Virus record (IMG/VR): IMGVR_UViG_3300045936_000038
Location: 1 to 43,684 of that record
DNA length: 43,684 nucleotides
Direction: 5' to 3' (one strand)
Origin: a virus
In this document: in pieces, positions 13,748-22,081 of the stretch
Layout of the letters: each line of letters starts with the position of its first letter
Position numbering within the stretch: the first letter of the stretch is position 1
The notes under the pieces: model-generated
Database searches by the model: none
What the model saw: the letters and a program-made list of their open reading frames with translations, nothing else
What the model was told of the DNA's origin: nothing
Translations under genes and position numbers: made by a program

Positions 13748-14100
13748 GAACCTTCGACCAATTGCGCCACTTGGTCCCCGGTGGCGACCCGGTCCATGTC
13801 GTTGTCCTCGGCTTCAATGGCCCGTGGGAAGTGCAAACCGCCGCCTACCGCGTCGGCACCTTCAAGAGCCCGGAAATCGCGGAGTATATCGCGGTGCTTT
13901 GGAACCATGCGCGCTCATGGCATACAATGGGCGATAATGATTCTGCCGGGGGATCAAGCCGACCGGAACGACCTGTACAAGTCCACGATCCGGGAGTGCT
14001 TGCAGAGCCAGGACCGCCGGCGGGCGTACTACCGCCGCCTACGCCAATTAGCGCTGCACGGGAGCGACGGAAGCCAGGTCGTCCACCAAAACAAGCTTAG
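13744..14100 (+). CDS. Hypothetical protein overlapping the portal start
   Basis: ATG at 13744 overlaps the preceding stop. The first 65 residues (MRTFDQLRHLVPGGDPVHVV) look like a small folded domain. The last 54 codons (13937-14100) overlap the portal gene in another frame and encode a Pro/Arg-rich tail ending GRPPKQA. The N-terminal part is more credible as protein than the tail. It may be a genuine dual-coded overlap or the result of a lost stop codon. Confidence 0.5.
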   Translation: MRTFDQLRHLVPGGDPVHVVVLGFNGPWEVQTAAYRVGTFKSPEIAEYIAVLWNHARSWHTMGDNDSAGGSSRPERPVQVHDPGVLAEPGPPAGVLPPPTPISAARERRKPGRPPKQA

Positions 14101-15733
14101 GGAGTGGCAGCAGACCTCTAGCGCCTACTGCTTCGCCCCCGAATTCGTCAAGTTCGGCGTCACCCTGCCGCGGAAGTACGGTGACCAGTGGATCGAGGAA
14201 CTCGACGCCGTTCGCGACGATACCGGCGACGTGTTCTCCGATACCCGGCTCGATATGACCTACGGGCTGGCCGTCGATTGGGCGCACGTGCTCCCGAGCA
14301 TGTTCATCAAGACGATTACCAGCGACGGCAAGGTCTGCCCGGAACTCATCGAGGACCCGGCCGACGTGTGCGTGTGGGAGGAGAACCTCCCGTTCGAGAA
14401 ACAGGAAGCCCTGGTGCACACGTTCGACATGAACCTGCATTCGGTCATCCGGCTGATTAGCGGGGCGATGCCGAACCGCGAGGACCGTGAACGCCTGATT
14501 GCCTTGGCTCGCGATAGCGTCAAGTGGCAATCCGGCGCGGCGCTCGCGCCGGCCATCCCGCGGCTCGTGCTCGCCGCGGCCTCCCCGAACATGATCGGGG
14601 CCGTCCAGAACCTGCCCATCCTGAATCTGGCTCAGGCCGAAGTGCTGGCCGAAGTCGTGCCCATGTGCGAGTTGTGGATTCGCGACGATCTCGCCTATCC
14701 GGCCTGCGAGAAGTGCGAGCACCGAGAGTCGGACGACGTGCACCACGGAGCACTGAAGGATCACAACTTCACGCCCTCGGGCAAGCACGAGTGGGAGTGG
14801 CGGCGGATGCTCGCGATGGGCTACAAGGGCGAGCACCTACTGTGGGGTTCGCTGAACCCGCTCTTGCCCCAGCACAACCCGATCCGGCAACTCTGTCTTG
14901 AGCCCGTCACGAACTACACCTACGGCCTCTCCCCGATGGAATTGATGATCAACCTGCAACTCATGGGCGAGGATCTGCTACGCAAGCACGACCAACTGCT
15001 TGACCTCCAGATTGACCCGCCGATTGCCGTGGTGGGCCTGTCCAACGTCGACGGCGAACGAGCCAAGCTCCTGCGGATCCCCGGCGGCACGTTCACCATG
15101 CCGAACATCCCCCACGCGGATATCAAGCGATTCGCGCCGGAAACGCCTCCGGATGCGGCGGGGATGCACCGGTTGATTGACGAGAAATTTGACCGGGCTG
15201 GCGGCCTGCCGATGGGCGCGATGGGAGCCAACCCTGACCCGAACATGCGCTCAGAGGGTCAGATCATGGCCGGGGCGGCGCTCTCATCGCCGCGCACGGG
15301 TCGACGGGCGCTCCGTGTGGAGCGCGGGCTCGAGGACGTGATGACCGACTGTCTGCGGCTGCGGCGACGGACCCAGAAGGTCGAGTTGCGCGTGCCGCTG
15401 CCACAGCCGGACCCGGAGACCGGGAAGACCTACCGCGACTTGCTGCTCTCGCAGGTGCCCGGCGAGTTGAGCGTCCGCGTATCAGCTCACTCGGCCTCGC
15501 CGCTATTCCGGAACGAGATGCGGGAGATTGCGGCGCTACTCTCCGAGCGTGGCGCGATCAGTAACGAGTCGTTTATCGAACTCGTGGCCCCGCCGCTTGA
15601 GGACATCCTGCGCCCGAAGGCCCGATTGATGGAGAAGGCCGCCGCCGAGTTCAAGAATCGGGCGCTGACCGCGAAGGAAGAAGAGTCGAAAGCGAAGTTG
15701 GTGGCGGCCGAGGCGAAGTCGCGGAAGGTCTAA
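13937..15733 (+). CDS. Portal protein
   Basis: About 598 residues. The N terminus (QSQDRRRAYYRRLRQLALHG) has the arginine/tyrosine helix typical of portal proteins, followed by a long body, a Cys pair region (CEKCEHRESDDVHH), PMELMINLQLMGEDLLRKHD, and a long charged C-terminal helix (KAAAEFKNRALTAKEEESK) that would form the barrel. ATG at 13937 is preferred; the frame is open further upstream but that part shadows the previous gene. The ribosome-binding site is weak. Its stop overlaps the stop of the convergent gene at 15730. Role: dodecameric ring at the capsid vertex for DNA passage. Confidence 0.75.
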   Translation: MILPGDQADRNDLYKSTIRECLQSQDRRRAYYRRLRQLALHGSDGSQVVHQNKLREWQQTSSAYCFAPEFVKFGVTLPRKYGDQWIEELDAVRDDTGDVFSDTRLDMTYGLAVDWAHVLPSMFIKTITSDGKVCPELIEDPADVCVWEENLPFEKQEALVHTFDMNLHSVIRLISGAMPNREDRERLIALARDSVKWQSGAALAPAIPRLVLAAASPNMIGAVQNLPILNLAQAEVLAEVVPMCELWIRDDLAYPACEKCEHRESDDVHHGALKDHNFTPSGKHEWEWRRMLAMGYKGEHLLWGSLNPLLPQHNPIRQLCLEPVTNYTYGLSPMELMINLQLMGEDLLRKHDQLLDLQIDPPIAVVGLSNVDGERAKLLRIPGGTFTMPNIPHADIKRFAPETPPDAAGMHRLIDEKFDRAGGLPMGAMGANPDPNMRSEGQIMAGAALSSPRTGRRALRVERGLEDVMTDCLRLRRRTQKVELRVPLPQPDPETGKTYRDLLLSQVPGELSVRVSAHSASPLFRNEMREIAALLSERGAISNESFIELVAPPLEDILRPKARLMEKAAAEFKNRALTAKEEESKAKLVAAEAKSRKV

Positions 15734-15906
15734 CTCCAGCCAAGCGCGGCTTGCGCCACGAGCGCGGCCTCATGGCACTGATCGCAACAGGTGCTCCGTG
15801 CGATGCTCTCCAGTGCGGTTCGCATGCGCTCGCGCTCAAGAATGGCACGCGCCGCCGTCTCTTCGGCGGCATGGGCGGCCATCCAGCCCTGCTCTTCTTT
15901 GTTCAA
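15730..15906 (-). CDS. Small Cys-rich helical protein (58 aa)
   Basis: TTG at 15906 overlaps the stop of the gene before it (TTGA). The body is a charged helix (EETAARAILERERMR) with CCDQCH near residue 40, a possible metal site. An ATG at 15879 would shorten it. It ends against the portal stop (CTAA shared by convergent stops). The function is unknown. Confidence 0.5.
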   Translation of the reverse strand: MNKEEQGWMAAHAAEETAARAILERERMRTALESIARSTCCDQCHEAALVAQAALGWS

Positions 15907-16181
15907 CTCGGCTTCACCCCGTACTGGTGCCCTTCCTTGTGGTTGAGAGGCATGAGGCACACGGGCGAGTCCTCGTCACCCTTCCGTTGAACCTTCCCGC
16001 AGATCGCACCAGCCCCCAGCGGGGCCGACACCGTTTCCGGCTCCGGGCGTAACTCGCGCAGCACCGCGAGCGCCCGGTTCTGCGCGGGCGTGCGAATGTG
16101 CCCCGTTGAGCCCGTGGACACCTCGTCCGCGAGTTCGGCCAGTAGGCGCTCCAGTCGGTCCAGTCGCTCTTGGGTGTTCAT
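15903..16181 (-). CDS. Hypothetical coiled-coil protein (92 aa)
   Basis: MNTQERLDRLERLLAELADE is a clear heptad coiled coil. The C-terminal half has two Cys and CLMPLNHKEGHQYG, resembling a short zinc-binding stretch seen in small phage/actinophage proteins. ATG at 16181 overlaps the preceding stop (ATGA). The role is unknown. Confidence 0.6.
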   Translation of the reverse strand: MNTQERLDRLERLLAELADEVSTGSTGHIRTPAQNRALAVLRELRPEPETVSAPLGAGAICGKVQRKGDEDSPVCLMPLNHKEGHQYGVKPS

Positions 16182-16360
16182 GCCGTTTTCTCTCCGTCTT
16201 TAACAAGTCCGTAGCGTTTGAGTAGGCGCTGAAGGTGTCCGCGGTCGATACAAAGATCGCGTGAGGCATGGGCCTTGATGCCCTTATGAGTAGCCAGTAT
16301 CTCGCGTAGTAAGTTCTTGATCGCTAAATCCTTTCGGTCATTCCAGGTGCGACGTTTCAT
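16178..16360 (-). CDS. Fis-type helix-turn-helix protein (60 aa)
   Basis: A basic 60-residue protein. The segment ILATHKGIKAHASRDLCIDRGHLQRLLKRYGL follows the Fis C-terminal (HTH_8) pattern: helix, AA-like turn, L-I helix, recognition helix RGHLQRLLK, then GL. It is the first gene of a three-gene leftward island and faces the start of the late head operon across 193 bases, so it is a candidate regulator of one or both. Confidence 0.55.
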   Translation of the reverse strand: MKRRTWNDRKDLAIKNLLREILATHKGIKAHASRDLCIDRGHLQRLLKRYGLVKDGEKTA

Positions 16361-16553
16361 GTGCGCCTAAACGTTAGCACACGATTAGTCGCATTCCAAA
16401 ATCGACATTTATCCCTCATTTTATTGTGCGGAGGTTTCTACATCGCCATTAAGGGAGTGCGCCACGCACGAGCAGCGCGGAGAAATCTCGTGAATGCGAG
16501 ATCGTCACGCCGCAGTCGGACTCGCGCCCGCAATACCTCCGTCCGAGGTCGCC
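16361..16553. promoter_or_regulatory. Divergent control region before the head operon
   Basis: This 193-base gap separates the leftward helix-turn-helix gene from the rightward head genes and is the best place for a late promoter, since everything from 16554 to 43464 is one near-gapless rightward run. It is A/T-rich at 16380-16435. GTGCGCCTAA (16361-16370) is one base off the half-site GTGCACCTAA of the end palindrome. No convincing -35/-10 pair was found. Confidence 0.4.
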
Positions 16554-16970
16554 ATGCCTGACATGATGGGTGCTCCCCCGATGCAGCCGCCGACTGGCCC
16601 CGCTCCAGTCCCGGCCGGTCCCACCGGTCCCGCGACGACTACTCCGAGGCCCGCCGGTATGGAGGCGCGCGTCCCGATGCTCGTGGATGCCGCGATGAAG
16701 CCGCTACGTCAGGCCCTTCGGCTCCTCGATCCGGTCGGCCCCAGCGGACAGGCACTCCACAAAGCGATGGTGATTCTCGCCAAGGAGTTCGGCGTGCCCT
16801 CGCCGGATATGACCCGCGCGGACATGAAGTTGCTGGGCGAACAGGCAGGCACGGCGAGCCCGAGTAACCCGGCCGCATTCCAAGACATGATGCGCCAGAT
16901 CGGCGCGAACAACGCGGGCCGTCCAGCGCCCGCACTTGCACCACAGACGCCTGCGACGGCGGGGGCGTGA
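16554..16970 (+). CDS. Hypothetical head-region protein (138 aa)
   Basis: The N-terminal 50 residues are Pro/Met/Gly-rich and probably disordered (MPDMMGAPPMQPPTGPAPVP). A helical domain follows (MVILAKEFGVPSPDMTRADM), then another Ala/Pro-rich tail. ATG at 16554 has GAGG six bases before; ATG at 16494 is a weaker alternative. Such proteins after the portal are often scaffold- or head-assembly-related; no family is recognised. Confidence 0.6.
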   Translation: MPDMMGAPPMQPPTGPAPVPAGPTGPATTTPRPAGMEARVPMLVDAAMKPLRQALRLLDPVGPSGQALHKAMVILAKEFGVPSPDMTRADMKLLGEQAGTASPSNPAAFQDMMRQIGANNAGRPAPALAPQTPATAGA

Positions 16971-17119
16971 TGGAGCCCCTACTGTTCGTCGTTGTTGGGG
17001 CCGCATGGGGCTTTTGCCTTGGCTTCGCCTATGGTCGGCCACCGTACATCTGCTCCGACTGCGGCAAGCACTGGCGCCTTATCCACTTTGATCTAAAGAG
17101 GAGAACAAGCAATGGCTGA
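16970..17119 (+). CDS. Small membrane protein with zinc motif (49 aa)
   Basis: An N-terminal hydrophobic span (PLLFVVVGAAWGFCLGFAYG) is followed by CSDCGKHWRLIH, a C2H2-like knuckle, and a basic tail. ATG overlaps the preceding stop by one base (TGATG); the stop lies inside the next gene's start. The function is unknown. Confidence 0.5.
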   Translation: MEPLLFVVVGAAWGFCLGFAYGRPPYICSDCGKHWRLIHFDLKRRTSNG

Positions 17120-17369
17120 CCAGCCTGGCGTGATGGGTCCTGAGTCCTTCCCGATCCGCGATCCGCGCGATGCGTCGATGAGCCAAGGCCGGATGCTGAA
17201 TCCCCCGCGCTACATGGCCCGAGGCGGATTCACTGGGCCGTCCAAGTGGTTCGGCAACCAGGACCAGCCCGGCGAGAAGAGCGACAAGAACGTGATCCAA
17301 CTCGAGGGCGGCGGGCCGACCGGCGTCAAGGCCGCGAAGCGCACCAGCCAGAACCAGAGGGGCGTGTAG
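17112..17369 (+). CDS. Hypothetical protein (85 aa)
   Basis: Excellent AGAGGAGAA site before ATG at 17112. The sequence is Gly/Pro/Met-rich and polar (GVMGPESFPIRDPRDASMSQ) without evident fold. It lies in the head gene cluster and may be a minor structural component. It is unrecognised. Confidence 0.6.
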   Translation: MADQPGVMGPESFPIRDPRDASMSQGRMLNPPRYMARGGFTGPSKWFGNQDQPGEKSDKNVIQLEGGGPTGVKAAKRTSQNQRGV

Positions 17370-17372
17370 CGC

Positions 17373-17981
17373 ATGGCGGACCAGGAACGACTCGACCCGC
17401 GCGCGGAGATGCTCGAGAAGGCGTGGGCCACGCCCGAAGCGCGGCCCTACCTCGAGCGCGCTTTGAAGACCGCCTATCCGAACGCGGAAATCCCGGGCAT
17501 GGCGCTGCGCGAGGCGACCGAGGCAGCACGGGCCGCCGCCGCCGAGCGCGAGGCGAAGATCGACGCGAAGATCGCGAAATTCGACGCCGATCGCGACCAC
17601 GACCGCGCCGTAGCCGACCTGCATCGGCAGGGCTACAACGACGCGGACGTGAAAGAGATCGAAGACATCATGGCCAAGGAAGGCATCGGCCTTCACGTCA
17701 ACGCGGCCATCGTGTACGACAACCGCCGCAAGGTCGCCGCGCCACGCACGCCGGCCGACTATCGCGGCTCGATGAATCCCAAAGCGTATGGACGCGGCCA
17801 GCACGCCGCTTGGTTCAACGGGCTGATGGAGGGCGACTTCCATCACCCCGGCGAGGACTGGGCGCGCGCGAAGGCCGACATGATTCTGCAAGACTTTCAA
17901 AATGACCGGGCCGGGGCCGAAGCCCGCTGGGCCAATCAGGACTACTGGCCGGCTGATCCCAACTTCCCATTGAAGGCGTAA
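17373..17981 (+). CDS. Putative scaffolding or head protein (202 aa)
   Basis: Highly charged and mostly helical: ATEAARAAAAEREAKIDAKI with repeated Asp/Lys/Ala suggests a coiled coil, and the C-terminal part is WFNGLMEGDFHHPGEDWARA and similar aromatic stretches. Size, composition and position before the capsid gene are those of a scaffold, but there is no family match. Confidence 0.4.
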   Translation: MADQERLDPRAEMLEKAWATPEARPYLERALKTAYPNAEIPGMALREATEAARAAAAEREAKIDAKIAKFDADRDHDRAVADLHRQGYNDADVKEIEDIMAKEGIGLHVNAAIVYDNRRKVAAPRTPADYRGSMNPKAYGRGQHAAWFNGLMEGDFHHPGEDWARAKADMILQDFQNDRAGAEARWANQDYWPADPNFPLKA

Positions 17982-17991
17982 GGAGGCTCTG

Positions 17992-18720
17992 ATGACTGCG
18001 CGCCGCTGGATTGCCCTTGCTCTCGTCGTCGCTGCATTGGTGGCCATTGCGCCCCCGGCCAGTCACGCGCAGATCCCGATGATTGCGAACGGGATCATTC
18101 ACGCGACCTCGGCGTCCGTGAATGCGGCCAACTCGACCGCCGAAATCCTGCTGTATCAGTACCCGATTCCGGCCGCCCTGTGGGCCTCGTGGACCACGAA
18201 CAACCAGGCGTTCGCGTCCGTGCCGATCCATCTGCGCCTGAACGGCGGCATCAAGACCGTAGGCACCGTCGGCGGCATCACCGGCAACTCATTGGCCGTG
18301 AACCTCACGAGCCAGACCGGCGTGCAGATCGCCACGATGGTGATCATGAACGGCGCGACCATTCCCGCGGACCTCGGTGGCGGGGCATGCGGTGGTGCGA
18401 CCCAGGCCCCGAACGCCTGTCAGGCCCCGATCACGGTGGACGTGGTCGTCAATCCGATCGCGACACTGACCACGCAGAACGCGACCGACCTCCGGCCGCA
18501 GGTCTTCCAGGCGTTCCTGACCGGGCGCGTGGCGGTGGCCAGCACGACTCAGGGCGTCGTGAGCAACACGCTGGCGACCGAGAACGCCTACAACGCCACG
18601 ACGTTCTCGCAGGCCAATAACAATCAGACGGCCGTCCTGAACGTGGTCTGGCGGTGGGGTTCGGCCGCCTCGGGCAACTCGCTGAACATCTACAACGGCG
18701 TACTGAAACTGGGCTTCTAA
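17992..18720 (+). CDS. Virion-region protein with Sec signal peptide
   Basis: Strong Shine-Dalgarno site AAGGAGG. The N terminus has two Arg, a hydrophobic core (WIALALVVAALVAIAPP) and a cleavage site SHA-Q at about residues 25-28, a textbook Sec signal peptide. The mature part is beta-rich, Asn/Thr/Ala-rich, with one likely disulphide (CGGATQAPNAC) and ends WRWGSAASGNSLNIYNG. It sits in the head cluster, where decoration proteins are usual, yet appears built for export. Its function is unknown. Confidence 0.6.
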   Translation: MTARRWIALALVVAALVAIAPPASHAQIPMIANGIIHATSASVNAANSTAEILLYQYPIPAALWASWTTNNQAFASVPIHLRLNGGIKTVGTVGGITGNSLAVNLTSQTGVQIATMVIMNGATIPADLGGGACGGATQAPNACQAPITVDVVVNPIATLTTQNATDLRPQVFQAFLTGRVAVASTTQGVVSNTLATENAYNATTFSQANNNQTAVLNVVWRWGSAASGNSLNIYNGVLKLGF

Positions 18721-18721
18721 T

Positions 18722-19909
18722 TTGCGACGACTCTGGGTCATTCCGATCGCGGGGGCGGTGCTCGCCCCCTTGGTTACCTGGTGGCCGATGCTGGCCTTCC
18801 GGTTTCCGTGGCTGGGGCTTCCTGCGTACCCGGCCGCGCAAGGGATTGACCTATGGTCGGCGCAGACGTTCTACCTCGCGGCCTTCGGGATGATTGCCGT
18901 GCTCGTGGGCCGCGAGGATCGCTATCTCGGTCTCGCGGTGGCCCTCGCCGGGCTCACGATCTTTTTCCGGGGCGCGGCCATGGACCCGACGCATTCCGTG
19001 ATGTTCGCGCTCGGGGCCTTGATGCTGATCGCGCTTCGGCAGACGCCGAACAAGTACCACCCGAAGATCATTTCAATCCTCGTCGCCCTCGGGACATTCG
19101 AGCTCCTGTACGTGCTCCAGCAGCGATTCCTCGGCTACGACTTGCTGTGGGGGCCACTCTTCGGCGGGCAGTTACTAGTGCCGTGTACGCCTGAACTCGT
19201 TGCGGCAGGCAAGCAATGCGGCCCGATTCAGCCGCTTGGCACCATCGGCACGGTCGACGGGGCGGCGGCCTACATCGCGATCATCGCCCCGCTGATGCCG
19301 TGGTGGCTGATGCTGGTGGCCATCTTTGCGGTGGTGAAGAGCCACGCGGTGTCGGCCATTCTCGCGCTCGGCGCCGGCCTTGTGATCCGCTTCCGTCATA
19401 ACAAGCCCGTGCTGGCCGTCGTGATTGCCGGGTGCATGTTCGCCGCAATCTTTGCCGCCTACGCCAAGAGCAACAAGCCGCTGGACGCGCACATGCTCGG
19501 GCGCGGGGCCATGTGGCAGTTCGCGGTGAACGACTGGGTCAGGACTGATCCCATCGTGGGCTTCGGTCTCGGTGGCTGGTCGCAGCGCATCCCGGTCAAG
19601 CAAGTAACCACGGACTACAAGCCCACCGGAGAACTCTGGCGCGAAGCCCATAACGAATACCTGCAATGGCTCGTTGAGCTTGGCGTGATCGGCGCGATGC
19701 TCCTCGCCTTCTGGCTCTGGGCGCATCGGGCGATGTTCGCGCATCCGGTCTATGGCGGCTCGATCGCCGCACTCGGCGTCAATGCGTTGACGTTTTTCCC
19801 GATGCACGTCGTTCAACTCTCTTTGGTCGCGCTCGTCCTCGTCGGGCTGGCGACGGCCCCGATTCGTGACCCATCTTCATTCGCCCCTGAGTGGGGCCAG
19901 GAGAACTAG
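18722..19909 (+). CDS. O-antigen ligase/polymerase-like membrane protein (WaaL/Wzy_C type)
   Basis: A 395-residue polytopic membrane protein with about ten hydrophobic segments. Before the last ones is a soluble loop holding WVRTDPIVGFGLGGW (about 268-282) and AHNEYLQWLVELGVIGAMLL (about 305-324): the Gly-rich motif and H-N-x-Y-L-x-x-L-x-E-x-G signature of the WaaL/Wzy_C family. Members transfer undecaprenyl-linked glycan to lipid A core or another acceptor, or polymerise it, at the periplasmic face. Start is TTG at 18722, two bases after the preceding stop, with no clear ribosome-binding site. It stands between a signal-peptide protein and the major capsid gene. Confidence 0.78.
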   Translation: MRRLWVIPIAGAVLAPLVTWWPMLAFRFPWLGLPAYPAAQGIDLWSAQTFYLAAFGMIAVLVGREDRYLGLAVALAGLTIFFRGAAMDPTHSVMFALGALMLIALRQTPNKYHPKIISILVALGTFELLYVLQQRFLGYDLLWGPLFGGQLLVPCTPELVAAGKQCGPIQPLGTIGTVDGAAAYIAIIAPLMPWWLMLVAIFAVVKSHAVSAILALGAGLVIRFRHNKPVLAVVIAGCMFAAIFAAYAKSNKPLDAHMLGRGAMWQFAVNDWVRTDPIVGFGLGGWSQRIPVKQVTTDYKPTGELWREAHNEYLQWLVELGVIGAMLLAFWLWAHRAMFAHPVYGGSIAALGVNALTFFPMHVVQLSLVALVLVGLATAPIRDPSSFAPEWGQEN

Positions 19910-19911
19910 TC

Positions 19912-20931
19912 ATGCCTCTGATTGGAACGGGCGCAGTTCCGGGCGGTGCAATCGGGACAGAATTGACGGTCGTTACGCGCCGCGCGTTCGTCCCGAAGAT
20001 GGTCGTGCAGATCTACCGCGCGACCCCGATCCTGGCCGGATGTCTGGCGAACGCGCAGACCGCCAGCGGTGGCGTGTCCTCGGTCACGATCCCGGTCCAG
20101 GGCCTGCCGTACACCACGGCGCAGGCGACGGACTACTCGGGCGCGTTCAATCAGCCGTCGATTCAGAACGGCTCGTTTGAGTTGGACGTGAACCTCGCCG
20201 CCGTCGTCGTGCCCATCCCGTTCCCCGGTCTTGAGGGGCTCATTCAGTTGAACGCCGCCGTCGTGCCGCTGATCGAGGCGCGCATGAATGACGCCGGAAA
20301 TCAGGTGGCGGACTACTTGAGCACGCAGCTTCTGACCGGCGCGGGCGGCGGCATCAACGTCGACAGTTTCCCGCTCATGGCAGGGCTCGCCGCGACCGTC
20401 GCGGGGCAGGGCTCCTACGGCAACATCGACGGGACCACCAACACTTGGTGGCGGGCAAACGTCCGCGCGGCGGGCGCCGTCAACCCGACCCGGCAGCTGG
20501 TGCTGCGCGATATCGTCTCGGCCACCAAGGCTGCCACGGGTGAGGCCCCGAACGTGGGCGCGGCGGGGCCGGGCACGTGGGAACTCCTGAGCGAAGACTT
20601 CCTCTCGCTCGAGCAGTACATGATCACGCCGCAGCAGAGCTTCGATCAGTCCTCGCTCGGCGCGCGCGCGGGCTTCACGGCGCTCATGATCGGCGCGGTC
20701 CCGATCTATATGGACCTCGGTGTTCCGGAGGGGCAGATCTGGTACTGGAACACGCGGTACCTGTCCGCGTACATCCACGAGGCGGCGGCCTTCGCCTTCA
20801 CCGGGTTCGCCTCCACGCTGCCGAACAATCAGCTCGGCTACGTCGGCGCGCTGGTGGTGCTCATCAACTTCGTGCTCGCGAAGCGGCGCACGATCGCGGT
20901 GACGACCGGCTACAACTCGAACGCTCTGTAA
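19912..20931 (+). CDS. Major capsid protein (HK97-fold)
   Basis: A 339-residue protein. ATG at 19912 with AGGAGAA upstream is preferred over 19891. Features: an N-terminal strand region (RRAFVPKMVVQIYRATPILA), the spine-helix region PLIEARMNDAGNQVADYLSTQ, an IYMDLG/WYWNTRYL segment, and a C-terminal beta stretch QLGYVGALVVLINFVLAKRR. This order matches phage major capsid proteins of the HK97 type; position after portal and scaffold-like genes agrees. It should form the icosahedral shell. Confidence 0.75.
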   Translation: MPLIGTGAVPGGAIGTELTVVTRRAFVPKMVVQIYRATPILAGCLANAQTASGGVSSVTIPVQGLPYTTAQATDYSGAFNQPSIQNGSFELDVNLAAVVVPIPFPGLEGLIQLNAAVVPLIEARMNDAGNQVADYLSTQLLTGAGGGINVDSFPLMAGLAATVAGQGSYGNIDGTTNTWWRANVRAAGAVNPTRQLVLRDIVSATKAATGEAPNVGAAGPGTWELLSEDFLSLEQYMITPQQSFDQSSLGARAGFTALMIGAVPIYMDLGVPEGQIWYWNTRYLSAYIHEAAAFAFTGFASTLPNNQLGYVGALVVLINFVLAKRRTIAVTTGYNSNAL

Positions 20932-20950
20932 TTGGCGCGACTCGCAATGT

Positions 20951-22081
20951 ATGGCGCGACACAAGGAGTCGAGTAGCGGCCTTCTGATTCTGATTTTGGG
21001 GATCGTCGTCGGCTTTGCCGCGGCGGCGTTCCTCTGTTTCTTGGGTCCCACCATCCCGGCCGACGCGCAAGGCGTCGGATTTTTCGGCACCGCCGCCACT
21101 GGCACGCGCACCTCATGCTCACAGATCACGAACCCCGTGCAGGGGCAGACGGTCTGCTTCGAGCAATCCGAAAACCTCTGGAAGCGGTGGACAGGGCTCC
21201 AGTGGGCCATGACCCCCATCAACGTCGTCGCGGGCGGTCTGCCCACGGGCGAGGTCTTGGTTCTCTATGGCGGCGACGGCTCGAACGGGCCGTTCATCGT
21301 GGCCTCCGATAGCTCGGTCCTCCTCGGCAATCAGATCACATCCGGCATGACGGCCCCCGGCGTCGGGCTCTCCAATAGCCGGTACGTGTATGGCCTGAAC
21401 TTCGGCGGCACCTCGCATATTCCGCTCATCGGCCTAAGCAACATAGACACGGTGACCATTGCGACGAGTGCGACGGCGACCACGGTCGGCGGCAAATTCT
21501 TGGTGGGCTTCGCCACGTCCAATCTCGGCAACGTGGGCCAGATTCAGATGCTCAACAACACGAGCCTGGTCGGACTCAACTTCGCCGCCGATGGCGTAAT
21601 CCCGATCGCGAGTATCAACACGAGCAACCACATCGGATTCGATCCGAATGGCACCGGCTCGACGTTCAACGGGCATGTCTTCATCGGCGCAACCACGGCC
21701 ACGAACAACAACGCCAACAACCTCGGGGCACTCACCGTGGCGACGGCGCTGAATCTCAACGCCACGCGGACGCTGTGGGTCGGCGACGACCCGCGCGGCA
21801 CGCCGCGCTGTACGGATAAGTGCGGCAACGCGCCAATCCTCAGCGGCCATAACAGTTCCATGCGTGTGACGATGGGCGCGACGGGCGTCCCGGCCTCGCC
21901 GTTCCTCGTGCTATTCAACGGCACGTGGACCTCGATCCCGTCGTGCATCGCCCAGCAGAACACCGCATCGGGTGCCACCGTCACAGTGTCGAACGCGACC
22001 ACGACCGGCGTCCAGGTCAATACGTGGATCAACCCGGCGCAGGGTAGCGTGTTCTCGATTCACTGTCACGGTGCTGGATGA
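20951..22081 (+). CDS. Virion-region protein with N-terminal membrane/signal segment
   Basis: 376 residues. A hydrophobic stretch (GLLILILGIVVGFAAAAFL, about 10-28) is followed by ADA-Q, so it is a signal peptide or anchor. The rest is beta-rich, Gly/Thr/Asn-rich, with periodic segments such as SSVLLGNQITSGM and LWVGDDPRG that resemble phage fibre or beta-helical shafts, ending in a cysteine-containing domain (SIPSCIAQQN, HCHGAG). Probably a fibre or surface protein. Confidence 0.55.
   Translation: MARHKESSSGLLILILGIVVGFAAAAFLCFLGPTIPADAQGVGFFGTAATGTRTSCSQITNPVQGQTVCFEQSENLWKRWTGLQWAMTPINVVAGGLPTGEVLVLYGGDGSNGPFIVASDSSVLLGNQITSGMTAPGVGLSNSRYVYGLNFGGTSHIPLIGLSNIDTVTIATSATATTVGGKFLVGFATSNLGNVGQIQMLNNTSLVGLNFAADGVIPIASINTSNHIGFDPNGTGSTFNGHVFIGATTATNNNANNLGALTVATALNLNATRTLWVGDDPRGTPRCTDKCGNAPILSGHNSSMRVTMGATGVPASPFLVLFNGTWTSIPSCIAQQNTASGATVTVSNATTTGVQVNTWINPAQGSVFSIHCHGAG

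Noticed and set aside
16361-16561. Open frame of 66 codons before the head genes
   Set aside because: No ribosome-binding site at its start, Arg-rich shadow-like composition; the stretch is better explained as a control region.
17079-18047. Long open frame (322 codons) on the minus strand
   Set aside because: It is antisense to two well-supported rightward genes and its composition is typical of GC-rich shadow frames, with no recognisable motif.
19906-21246. Long open frame (446 codons) on the minus strand
   Set aside because: It lies opposite the major capsid gene, is extremely Arg/His-rich and has no domain; explained by GC-rich codon structure.
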